Assembly: GCA_944351315.1 (NCBI GenBank)
Contig: CALVPL010000035.1
Location: forward strand, 1 to 15,967
Direction: 5' to 3'
DNA length: 15,967 nt
From: an uncultured Bacilli bacterium
Lineage (GTDB): Bacteria; Bacillota_I; Bacilli_A; RF39; UBA660
Part shown: positions 7,387 to 13,048 of the stretch, one piece after another
Numbering within the stretch: position 1 is the first letter of the stretch
How the letters are laid out: the number at the start of each line of letters is the position of its first letter
The notes under the pieces: generated by a model
Told to the model about the DNA's origin: nothing
Seen by the model: only the letters and a program-made list of their open reading frames with translations
Database searches by the model: none
Made by a program: the position numbers and the translations under genes

Positions 7387-8595
7387 ATGAATTTTCAAGT
7401 TTTAATACTAGGAAGCGATGCAAATGCCTATTATATGGCTAGAGCGTGTTATGAAGCATATCGGAAAAAAGCCCATTTAATCGCCAAGGACCGTCTTGCC
7501 TTTACGAAATTTTCCAACATTTTAACCATTGAGTACCATGACAACTTATGGGAAGAAGAAGCATTTGTACAAATTTTAAATCAGTATGCTAAAGAACACG
7601 AAGAAAAAATATTGACAATTAGTACCAACGAAACTTATTCCTTATTTTTAGCTCGAAATCGTCAAGAATTAAATGAAAATTTAATATTCTTTCAACAAGA
7701 AGAAAAAAAGATTTTAAGCTTAATGAATAAAGAAAAATTTTATAAAACTTATAAAAACTCATGCTTATCATTTCCAGAAACATATTATTTTGATGTCGCG
7801 AAAGATAGTATTATTCCAACAATGAACTATCCGATGATTGTAAAACCTGCTAATGTAATTTCTTATAATCATATACAATTTGAAGGAAAGAAAAAAATAT
7901 ATAAAATAAATTCTCAAGAAGAATTAGAAAAAACAATTGCTCTTATCAAAAAAAGTGGATATAAAGATCGTTTAATTCTTCAAGAATTTATTTCAGGAGA
8001 TGATTCTCATTTATTCGATAGTGTCGTTTATGTAGATCGAAATTTACAAGTAAAAGTAATCAGTTTTGCTCAAATTGGAATTCAAGAACGAACAAAAAGT
8101 ATGGTGGGAAATGCCGCGGTCTTAATTAATGGTTTAAATACATTTGATGGAGATTGTGAGAAAACCAAAAAAAACATTATTGAATTTATGGAAAAACTTG
8201 GAATGAATGGATTTTTTGAAATCGATATGAAATATGATGAAAAACAAAAAGAATTCAAAGTGCTAGAAATCAATGCTCGTCAAGGAAGATGCAGTTATTA
8301 TTTAGTGCCCCTAAAAGCTAATTTGGTAAAAATAATGGCTGAAGACTTACTTTTTAACCGTGAACTTTCCTTTATGGATTTAAAAGAAAAAGTTCTTCTA
8401 TCCTTTATTCCAAAAAAAGTTTTAATAAAATATTGCTCGAATGAAGAGTTTAAAAAAGAAGCACTACGCTTATGGAAAAAAAGAGTAAGTCCTATGGAAT
8501 GTCCATTAGATAAAAATATCAAAAGATACTTAATGATAAAAAAAAGACTATGGCATTATCAAAAAGAATATGAAAACAGTGATTGGGAGGAATAA
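7387..8595 (+). CDS. ATP-grasp D-aspartate ligase-like enzyme (Aslfm family)
   Basis: A predicted carboxylate-amine ligase using ATP. The sequence resembles E. faecium D-aspartate ligase along its length from memory: an N-terminal ILGSDANAYYMAR segment, then YPMIVKPAN (K153 as ATP lysine), IQFEGKKK, LQEFISGDD, FFEIDMKYD and the metal/ATP site EINARQGR (E294, N296, R298). In E. faecium the enzyme activates D-Asp as beta-aspartyl phosphate and attaches it to the Lys side chain of the peptidoglycan precursor. The 402 residues compare with about 420 in that family. AAAGGAG precedes ATG 7387. The asparagine synthase starts 3 bases after the stop. Because related ATP-grasp families exist, the exact amino acid is inferred rather than seen. 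Confidence 0.75.
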   Translation: MNFQVLILGSDANAYYMARACYEAYRKKAHLIAKDRLAFTKFSNILTIEYHDNLWEEEAFVQILNQYAKEHEEKILTISTNETYSLFLARNRQELNENLIFFQQEEKKILSLMNKEKFYKTYKNSCLSFPETYYFDVAKDSIIPTMNYPMIVKPANVISYNHIQFEGKKKIYKINSQEELEKTIALIKKSGYKDRLILQEFISGDDSHLFDSVVYVDRNLQVKVISFAQIGIQERTKSMVGNAAVLINGLNTFDGDCEKTKKNIIEFMEKLGMNGFFEIDMKYDEKQKEFKVLEINARQGRCSYYLVPLKANLVKIMAEDLLFNRELSFMDLKEKVLLSFIPKKVLIKYCSNEEFKKEALRLWKKRVSPMECPLDKNIKRYLMIKKRLWHYQKEYENSDWEE

Positions 8596-8598
8596 ATA

Positions 8599-10434
8599 AT
8601 GTGTGGAATTGTTGGATTTGTAGACAAAAAAAAGAAAAAAGAAAAAGAGAAAATTATTAAAGAAATGGCGGATCAAATCATTCACCGTGGACCGGATGGC
8701 GAAGGATATTATACCGATGATCTTGTTGCCCTTGGGCATCGTCGTCTATCAATTATAGATGTTGAAGGAGGAAGTCAGCCAATTTATAATCAAGATGGAT
8801 CACTAGCAATTATTTTTAATGGAGAAATATACAATTATCAAGCTTTAAAAAAAGAATTAGAAGAAAAAGGCTACGTGTTTCAAACAAAAACCGATACAGA
8901 GGTAATTTTGCACGGTTATGCTGAATGGAAAGACGAATTGTATGATAAATTAAGAGGAATGTTTTCTTTTGTGATTTATGATAAAAAAAATCAAGAATTA
9001 ATAGGAGCAAGAGATCATTTTGGAATCAAGCCTTTTTACTATTACTACAATCCAGAAGATCAAGAATTCATGTTTGGCTCAGAAATCAAATCTTTTTTAG
9101 TTCATCCAAATTTCAAAAAAGAATTAAATCCAGATGGATTAAAAATGTATTTAATTTTCCAATATTCAGTAAAAGAAGAAACATTTTTTAAAAACGTATA
9201 TAAATTAAAACCAGGACATTTTTTCCATTTTAAAGATGGCAAGTTGCAGAAACAAGCATATTTTGAAGTAAGCTATAATAAAAAAAATAAAGAATACAAA
9301 AAATCATTTCAAGAACTTGAAAAAGTTTTAGAAGAGTCGATTTACTATCATCAAACAACGAGTGATGTTGAGGTGGGAGCCTATTTGTCTGGTGGAGTAG
9401 ATTCATCATATGTTGTCAGTGTAGCAAAACCAGAAAAAACATTTTCTGTAGGTTTTTCTTATGACGGATTTGATGAGACAGATTATGCTGCGGATTTATC
9501 TAAAATGCTAAAAATCAAAAACACCCGTCAAAAAATTAGTGCAGACGATTTTTTTGAGGCCTTACCAAAAGTAGAGTGGCATACAGATGAACCACATGCC
9601 AATTTATCGACAGTTCCGTTATATTTTTTATCAGATCTAACTAGTAAAGAAGTGAAAGTTGCTTTAGCCGGCGAAGGCAGCGATGAAATGTTTGCTGGAT
9701 ATAATGAATACAATGATCCTCTTTTATTAAGAATGTATATTCATATTCCTTTAATTATTAGGAAGGAAATCCGTAATCTATGTAAACACTTACCACATTT
9801 TCCAGGAAGAAATACCTTAATAAAATATGGCTTACCATTTAATGAAAGATATATAGGACATGGGTCTTACATGGAAAGTGAAGAAGCAAATGAGATTTTA
9901 GCAGATCATCTAAAAAATAATGAAACAATTGCAGATGTGTTGAATCCAGTTTATAAAAAGATAAAAAAAGAAGATGAACTGACAAAAAAAATGTTTATTG
10001 ACTTCTTCTTTTGGCTTCCACAAGATATTCTATTAAAAGCAGATAAAATGAGCATGTCTCATTCCATCGAATTAAGAACACCGCTTATGGATATAGATGT
10101 TTTTAGATATGCTAGAACTATACCAAATAAGTATCTTATAAGAAAAAAACAAACTAAATATTTATTTAGAGATATTGCATCCAAAAAAATTCCAGAAGAA
10201 TGGAGTAAGAGAAGAAAATGTGGATTTCCTGTTCCTTTTTCCAAATGGATACGGGAGGAAAAATTTTACAATAAAGTGAAAGAAGAATTTAATAAGGGTT
10301 ATGTTTCTAAATATTTTGATCAAGCCTATATCAATAGATTATTAGAAGAACATTTTAAGGGTGTAAAAAATAACGGCCGAAAAATTTATAATATTTATTG
10401 CTTTTTGGTATGGTATGATCAATATTTTGCATAA
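8599..10434 (+). CDS. asnB: Glutamine-hydrolysing asparagine synthase (AsnB/AsnH type)
   Basis: Residues 1 to about 205 form the class II glutaminase domain: catalytic C2 directly after Met, RGPDGEG, NGEIYN and GARDHFGIKPFYY. From about residue 235 follows the synthetase domain with the PP-loop SGGVDSS (264-270), GEGSDEMFAGY and DKMSMSHSIELRTPLMD. It transfers ammonia from glutamine to a carboxylate activated as an AMP ester. The classical product is asparagine, but L. lactis AsnH amidates D-Asp in the peptidoglycan bridge and B. subtilis AsnB amidates meso-diaminopimelate. The position directly behind a D-Asp-ligase-like gene favours a cell-wall substrate here (inference). Length 611 is usual for the longer AsnB type. 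GGGAGGA overlaps the end of the previous gene, suggesting coupled translation. Confidence 0.9.
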   Translation: MCGIVGFVDKKKKKEKEKIIKEMADQIIHRGPDGEGYYTDDLVALGHRRLSIIDVEGGSQPIYNQDGSLAIIFNGEIYNYQALKKELEEKGYVFQTKTDTEVILHGYAEWKDELYDKLRGMFSFVIYDKKNQELIGARDHFGIKPFYYYYNPEDQEFMFGSEIKSFLVHPNFKKELNPDGLKMYLIFQYSVKEETFFKNVYKLKPGHFFHFKDGKLQKQAYFEVSYNKKNKEYKKSFQELEKVLEESIYYHQTTSDVEVGAYLSGGVDSSYVVSVAKPEKTFSVGFSYDGFDETDYAADLSKMLKIKNTRQKISADDFFEALPKVEWHTDEPHANLSTVPLYFLSDLTSKEVKVALAGEGSDEMFAGYNEYNDPLLLRMYIHIPLIIRKEIRNLCKHLPHFPGRNTLIKYGLPFNERYIGHGSYMESEEANEILADHLKNNETIADVLNPVYKKIKKEDELTKKMFIDFFFWLPQDILLKADKMSMSHSIELRTPLMDIDVFRYARTIPNKYLIRKKQTKYLFRDIASKKIPEEWSKRRKCGFPVPFSKWIREEKFYNKVKEEFNKGYVSKYFDQAYINRLLEEHFKGVKNNGRKIYNIYCFLVWYDQYFA

Positions 10435-10440
10435 AATGAA

Positions 10441-10471
10441 TTAGAAAAAGGATAATTTTTCCTTTTTCTAA
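10441..10471 (+). terminator. Terminator of the racemase-ligase-amidase operon
   Basis: A perfect 12-bp stem (TTAGAAAAAGGA / TCCTTTTTCTAA) with a 7-base loop begins 6 bases after the asnB stop. The T run lies inside the stem rather than after it, so its strength is uncertain. Confidence 0.6.
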
Positions 10472-10510
10472 TCAAAACACAGATTTTTTGAGAAAAAATA
10501 AGTTTTTTTA

Positions 10511-10539
10511 TTGACAATTTCTTGCGTTTCTGTTAATAT
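10511..10539 (+). promoter_or_regulatory. Promoter of the five-tRNA operon
   Basis: A perfect TTGACA (10511-10516), 17-base spacer and TAATAT (10534-10539). The start would lie near 10546, shortly before tRNA-Val at 10560. Confidence 0.8.
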
Positions 10540-10559
10540 TTTAAGTGTCTTAAAGAAAC

Positions 10560-10636
10560 GGGCGTTTAGCTCAGTTGGTTAGAGCATCTGCCTTACAAGC
10601 AGAGGGTCTGCGGTTCGAGTCCGTAAACGCCCACCA
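10560..10636 (+). tRNA. tRNA-Val, anticodon TAC
   Basis: Acceptor GGGCGTT/AACGCCC, D-stem GCTC/GAGC, anticodon stem TCTGC/GCAGA with loop CTTACAA, T-stem TGCGG/CCGTA, encoded CCA; 77 bases. First gene of the Val-Thr-Tyr-Gln-Lys operon. Confidence 0.96.
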
Positions 10637-10647
10637 TTATTTTTTTT

Positions 10648-10723
10648 GCCGAAATAGCGTAATTGGTAGCGCAATTGACTTGTAATCAATGGGTTGGGGG
10701 TTCGAGTCCCTCTTTCGGCACCA
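10648..10723 (+). tRNA. tRNA-Thr, anticodon TGT
   Basis: Acceptor GCCGAAA/TTTCGGC, D-stem GCGT/GCGC (one G-T pair), anticodon stem ATTGA/TCAAT with loop CTTGTAA, T-stem GGGGG/CCCTC, encoded CCA; 76 bases, 11 bases after tRNA-Val. Confidence 0.96.
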
Positions 10724-10731
10724 TTTTTAGT

Positions 10732-10815
10732 GGAGGGATAGCGAAGTGGTCAAACGCGGCAGACTGTAAATCTGTTCCTTCGGGTTCCATGGTTCAAATC
10801 CATGTCCCTCCACCA
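10732..10815 (+). tRNA. tRNA-Tyr, anticodon GTA
   Basis: A class II tRNA of 84 bases with a long variable arm (TTCC TTCG GGTT region), acceptor GGAGGGA/TCCCTCC, anticodon loop CTGTAAA and encoded CCA. It lies 8 bases after tRNA-Thr. Confidence 0.95.
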
Positions 10816-10850
10816 TTAAAAATTGTCCGAAAGAAGGACGTATATAACAT

Positions 10851-10926
10851 TGCCTCGTAGCCAAGTGGTAAGGCATCAGACTTTGACTCTGACATTCCGG
10901 TGGTTCGAACCCACCCGAGGCAGCCA
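10851..10926 (+). tRNA. tRNA-Gln, anticodon TTG
   Basis: Acceptor TGCCTCG/CGAGGCA with discriminator G (typical of Gln), D-stem GCCA/AGGC, anticodon stem TCAGA/TCTGA with loop CTTTGAC and encoded CCA. The 35-base gap before it is the longest in the operon and holds a GTCC/GGAC hairpin (10824-10838 region). Confidence 0.95.
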
Positions 10927-10937
10927 TTCTTATTTTT

Positions 10938-11013
10938 GGTTCGCTAGCTCAGTAGGTAGAGCATTTGACTTTTAATCAAAGGGTCTCGGGTTCGAATCCC
11001 GAGCGAGCCACCA
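10938..11013 (+). tRNA. tRNA-Lys, anticodon TTT
   Basis: Acceptor GGTTCGC/GCGAGCC, D-stem GCTC/GAGC, anticodon stem TTTGA/TCAAA with loop CTTTTAA, T-stem TCGGG/CCCGA, encoded CCA; last tRNA of the five-gene operon. Confidence 0.96.
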
Positions 11014-11025
11014 GTTTAGTATTTA

Positions 11026-11052
11026 AAAGCTTTCTAATCGAAAGCTTTTTTT
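11026..11052 (+). terminator. Terminator of the five-tRNA operon
   Basis: A perfect 9-bp stem AAAGCTTTC/GAAAGCTTT with a 5-base loop runs into a T tract ending at 11052. Confidence 0.88.
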
Positions 11053-11137
11053 GTGCTTTATTTAATAAAAATTTCAAAATTTGTTTGATTAAATTAGATA
11101 AATATGTAATAATTCGACAATATTTCTTTTTTTAAAT

Positions 11138-11152
11138 TGGTATAATTTACCA
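11138..11152 (+). promoter_or_regulatory. Upstream extended -10 promoter with overlapping operator-like palindrome
   Basis: TGGTATAAT (11138-11146) is an extended -10. The same bases lie in a perfect inverted repeat TGGTA-TAATT-TACCA, the kind of site an XRE dimer would bind. It shares AAATTGGTATA with the second promoter 95 bases downstream. A transcript from here would have a leader of about 105 bases. Confidence 0.5.
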
Positions 11153-11228
11153 GTAACAGAAAGAAAACTAATAAAAAGTCCTATTTTTTCTTTATTGTAA
11201 CCTTGTGGGGTTAATAGTTTTGATGGTG

Positions 11229-11241
11229 AAATTGGTATACT
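11229..11241 (+). promoter_or_regulatory. Proximal extended -10 promoter of the XRE gene
   Basis: TGGTATACT (11233-11241) is an extended -10 placed 17 bases before ATG 11259, and AGGGTGAT supplies the ribosome site. The repeat AAATTGGTATA (11229-11239) is identical to 11134-11144. Confidence 0.5.
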
Positions 11242-11258
11242 TTTTGTAGGGTGATAAC

Positions 11259-11498
11259 ATGAAACTGAGTGAGGCAATATCCCAAAAAATTAAAAATATA
11301 TGCATAGAGAAAAATATCACACCAAATAAATTAGCTAATATTTGCTGTTTAACACAAAGTACTGTACAAAAATTAGTTGTTGGACAATCAAAAAATCCGA
11401 AACTATTAACAATTATTAGAATATGTGAAGGATTAAATATGTCATTAAAAGAATTTTTTGATGATGAATTATTTTCAAAAATTGAAAGGGAAGATTAA
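11259..11498 (+). CDS. XRE-family (Cro/CI-type) small transcription regulator
   Basis: A 79-residue protein that is almost entirely one lambda-repressor-like helix-turn-helix domain (about residues 6-70): ISQKIKNICIEKNITPNKLANICCLTQSTVQKLVVGQSKNP, with the recognition helix near LTQSTVQKLVVG, followed by the LLTIIRICEGLNMSLKEFF helix pair typical of XRE proteins. It has no sensor domain, so it may be a simple repressor, perhaps of its own gene through the TGGTA-type repeats upstream (inference). AGGGTGAT supports ATG 11259. Its stop overlaps the next start by one base (TAATG), so the two are translationally coupled. The pair sits inside a tRNA cluster. Confidence 0.8.
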   Translation: MKLSEAISQKIKNICIEKNITPNKLANICCLTQSTVQKLVVGQSKNPKLLTIIRICEGLNMSLKEFFDDELFSKIERED

Positions 11499-11725
11499 TG
11501 AAAATATGCGATGATGATAAAAAAATGGTAATTTATTTAGATGACGGAGATATATTAGATATAAAGACTTTAAAAGGAAACTCGATAACTATGACAATTA
11601 AGTGTTTAAATGGTTGTCTTACTATTGATGAAGTGCATTCTAAAAGGATTAAAGAAATAAATATGGAACAAGAACAACTAAAAGCATTAGAAATTTATAA
11701 TAAAAAAAGGAAAAAAGGCAAGTAA
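11498..11725 (+). CDS. Small unknown protein coupled to the XRE regulator (75 aa)
   Basis: The family is not recognised. The 75 residues form a beta-rich-looking N-terminal half (KKMVIYLDDGDILDIKTLKGNSITMTIKCLNG) and a charged helical C-terminal half ending in a basic tail (NKKRKKGK) that could bind nucleic acid or protein. There is no signal peptide or membrane helix. Its ATG overlaps the stop of the XRE gene by one base, and GGGAAGATT acts as ribosome site inside that gene. The pair resembles a two-gene regulator module, but nothing in the sequence identifies it as a toxin-antitoxin pair. A terminator starts within its last codons. Confidence 0.6.
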   Translation: MKICDDDKKMVIYLDDGDILDIKTLKGNSITMTIKCLNGCLTIDEVHSKRIKEINMEQEQLKALEIYNKKRKKGK

Positions 11726-11750
11726 ATTTTAATTTTTAACTTGCTTTTTT
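11718..11750 (+). terminator. Terminator of the XRE islet
   Basis: GCAAGT (11718-11723) pairs with ACTTGC (11739-11744), extended by A-T pairs with one bulge, and is followed by six T. The A run before it means it could also work on the other strand. Confidence 0.75.
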
Positions 11751-11769
11751 AAAGAGTTTATTATATAAT
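11741..11769 (+). promoter_or_regulatory. Promoter of tRNA-Arg overlapping the islet terminator
   Basis: TTGCTT (11741-11746), a 17-base spacer and a perfect TATAAT (11764-11769) lie before tRNA-Arg at 11789. The -35 box is made of the terminator's 3' arm and T run. Confidence 0.55.
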
Positions 11770-11788
11770 CATATTGCATTTTGAATTT

Positions 11789-11865
11789 GCGCCCATAGCT
11801 CAATTGGATAGAGCGTTAGACTACGGATCTAAAGGTTGGGGGTTCGATTCCCTCTGGACGCACCA
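11789..11865 (+). tRNA. tRNA-Arg, anticodon ACG
   Basis: D-stem GCTC/GAGC, anticodon stem TTAGA/TCTAA with loop CTACGGA (ACG, expected to be edited to ICG), T-stem GGGGG/CCCTC and encoded CCA; 77 bases. The acceptor stem GCGCCCA/TGGACGC has one mismatch, C4 opposite A69. Confidence 0.93.
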
Positions 11866-11881
11866 TATTTTTTATTAAAAG

Positions 11882-11913
11882 ATATCACAAAAGGAACGTT
11901 TTTGCGATATAAT
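11882..11913 (+). promoter_or_regulatory. Inverted repeat overlapping the -10 of tRNA-Pro
   Basis: ATATC-A-CAAAA (11882-11892) pairs with TTTTG-C-GATAT (11900-11910) with one mismatch and a 7-base loop. The 3' arm overlaps a perfect TATAAT (11908-11913), which lies 11 bases before tRNA-Pro. A weak -35 (TCACAA, 11885-11890) is at 17 bases. It may end the tRNA-Arg transcript, start the tRNA-Pro transcript, or both. Confidence 0.45.
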
Positions 11914-11923
11914 ATTATTAGAT

Positions 11924-12000
11924 CGAGAAGTAGCACAATTTGGTAGTGCACTACATTTGGGATGTAGGGGTTGCAGGTTCAAATCCTGTCTTCTCGACCA
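11924..12000 (+). tRNA. tRNA-Pro, anticodon TGG
   Basis: Acceptor CGAGAAG/CTTCTCG, D-stem GCAC/GTGC, anticodon stem CTACA/TGTAG with loop TTTGGGA, T-stem GCAGG/CCTGT, encoded CCA; 77 bases. Confidence 0.95.
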
Positions 12001-12013
12001 TTTTTTTTGTAAA

Positions 12014-12036
12014 AAAAAGCTTTTATGAAGCTTTTT
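12014..12036. terminator. Bidirectional terminator between tRNA-Pro and the nuclease gene
   Basis: AAAAAGCTT (12014-12022) pairs with AAGCTTTTT (12028-12036) around a 5-base loop, with A runs on the left and T runs on the right, so it can serve both convergent transcripts. It overlaps the stop codon of the minus-strand nuclease gene. Confidence 0.75.
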
Positions 12037-12808
12037 ATTTTTTTATTGAAACAGACAATTTTGTAAAAAGTTTTTCAATATCTTCCTTATAGATTTCAAA
12101 AGTTGTACCTTTATCATACATCTCCCATTGTTCTCCTTTTTGACGAGAAGTGATTTTAATGTGAACATTAATTGTGCCATCCTCAATTAATTCCAAAAAT
12201 TTTTCAAAACTTTTTAATTCGTAAAATGAAATTTCTTGAAATTTATAATAATAATTTTCGTTATGCGTTCTATAATATTTAAGTACCTCTGCAACACATA
12301 AATAAGTTAATTTAGTTTCCAGTCTCAATTTTAAATGATAAAATGACCATGAAAGTTCTTTTTTGATTCTTTCTTTATTATAGTGATCGTAAATTTGCAA
12401 TTCAACGCATTCTTTTTCGTAATTCACATAAAGTTTAAAAGAACATCTTTTAGTACATCGGGAATAATCAGCATTGATTTTCGCATAAAAAACTTTTTGG
12501 GAAGAGTCATTTTTACTAGGCCAGCCATAAGTTTCATATAAATATTGCATTTGCAATGGTTGATTATCTAAAGCCGTAGAAAACAAACCAATAGGAGTGC
12601 TATATTTAGAATTAATTTGAGTAGTTTTTAATTCAATTCCATGATAATCTGGCAAAATATCATTATCTGCTAATTTTCCTAAAAGATATTCAAGGGTAAT
12701 TCCGGCACCTCCAAATCCATCGCCCTTGCTTTGAATCCAGTTCATAGTTTGAATTTTGTAATATTTTTTTGCAAGATCTTGCATTTCAATTAAAATTTTT
12801 TGTTTCAT
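12035..12808 (-). CDS. Orphan MvaI/BcnI- or MutH-like endonuclease
   Basis: A predicted DNA endonuclease of the PD-(D/E)XK type. GGAGITLEYLLG (about 33-44) matches the conserved GxGxTLExLLG helix of MutH, Sau3AI and MvaI/BcnI nucleases. DYHGIELKTTQ supplies the metal site D54, E59 and K61. At 257 residues it has the size of MvaI/BcnI (about 240-250) and MutH (about 230), not the doubled Sau3AI. No methyltransferase gene lies nearby, so it is either a solitary restriction enzyme with its partner elsewhere, a remnant, or a repair-type nicking nuclease. ATG 12808 has no Shine-Dalgarno and sits 8 bases from a TATAAT box. Its end abuts a bidirectional terminator facing tRNA-Pro. Confidence 0.75.
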   Translation of the reverse strand: MKQKILIEMQDLAKKYYKIQTMNWIQSKGDGFGGAGITLEYLLGKLADNDILPDYHGIELKTTQINSKYSTPIGLFSTALDNQPLQMQYLYETYGWPSKNDSSQKVFYAKINADYSRCTKRCSFKLYVNYEKECVELQIYDHYNKERIKKELSWSFYHLKLRLETKLTYLCVAEVLKYYRTHNENYYYKFQEISFYELKSFEKFLELIEDGTINVHIKITSRQKGEQWEMYDKGTTFEIYKEDIEKLFTKLSVSIKK

Positions 12809-12816
12809 GAAAAGAT

Positions 12817-12822
12817 ATTATA
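12817..12822 (-). promoter_or_regulatory. -10 box of the nuclease gene
   Basis: On the minus strand a perfect TATAAT lies so that transcription would start at about 12810, next to ATG 12808. TCGACA (12849-12844) is 21 bases away, too far for a good -35. The -10 lies inside an inverted repeat GATATT-TAT-AATATC (12814-12828). Confidence 0.5.
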
Positions 12823-12931
12823 AATATCCACTTCTCAAAAAAATGTCGAAAAAAGTTTTTTTAAGTAAAATAGTAAAAATTTAACTGTTCTTACATTTTT
12901 AGATAATCAAATTTATATAAGAAATATTTAT

Positions 12932-12961
12932 TTGAATTCAAAATATGATTTTATTTATAAT
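12932..12961 (+). promoter_or_regulatory. Candidate promoter of the ATP-grasp gene
   Basis: TTGAAT (12932-12937), 18-base spacer and TATAAT (12956-12961). A second TATAAT (13018-13023) is nearer to ATG 13049 but lacks a good -35. Either or both may drive the gene. Confidence 0.45.
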
Positions 12962-13048
12962 AAAAGTTAAAATGAATCCGTAAGTGAAAAAACATAGATT
13001 TTTTATGCAAAACAGTATATAATTATTTTAAGTTTTGAGGTGTTTCAA

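Noticed and set aside
8082..9713. Several minus-strand ORFs of 61-74 codons within the ligase and asparagine-synthase genes
   Set aside because: They are shadows of well-identified plus-strand genes, rich in Phe/Ser/Leu as expected for antisense of AT-rich coding sequence.
10663..10927. Two overlapping ORFs of 65 and 66 codons in the tRNA operon, one on each strand
   Set aside because: They are translations of tRNA-Thr, -Tyr and -Gln genes, including the familiar GFEPP-type peptide from antisense T-arms, and have no ribosome sites.
11089..11277. A 62-codon minus-strand ORF
   Set aside because: It overlaps the tandem XRE promoters and the start of the XRE gene, has no recognisable domain and looks like chance.
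13040..13048. GTG start adding three residues to the ATP-grasp protein
   Set aside because: The GTG overlaps the GAGGTG ribosome site that is well placed for ATG 13049.
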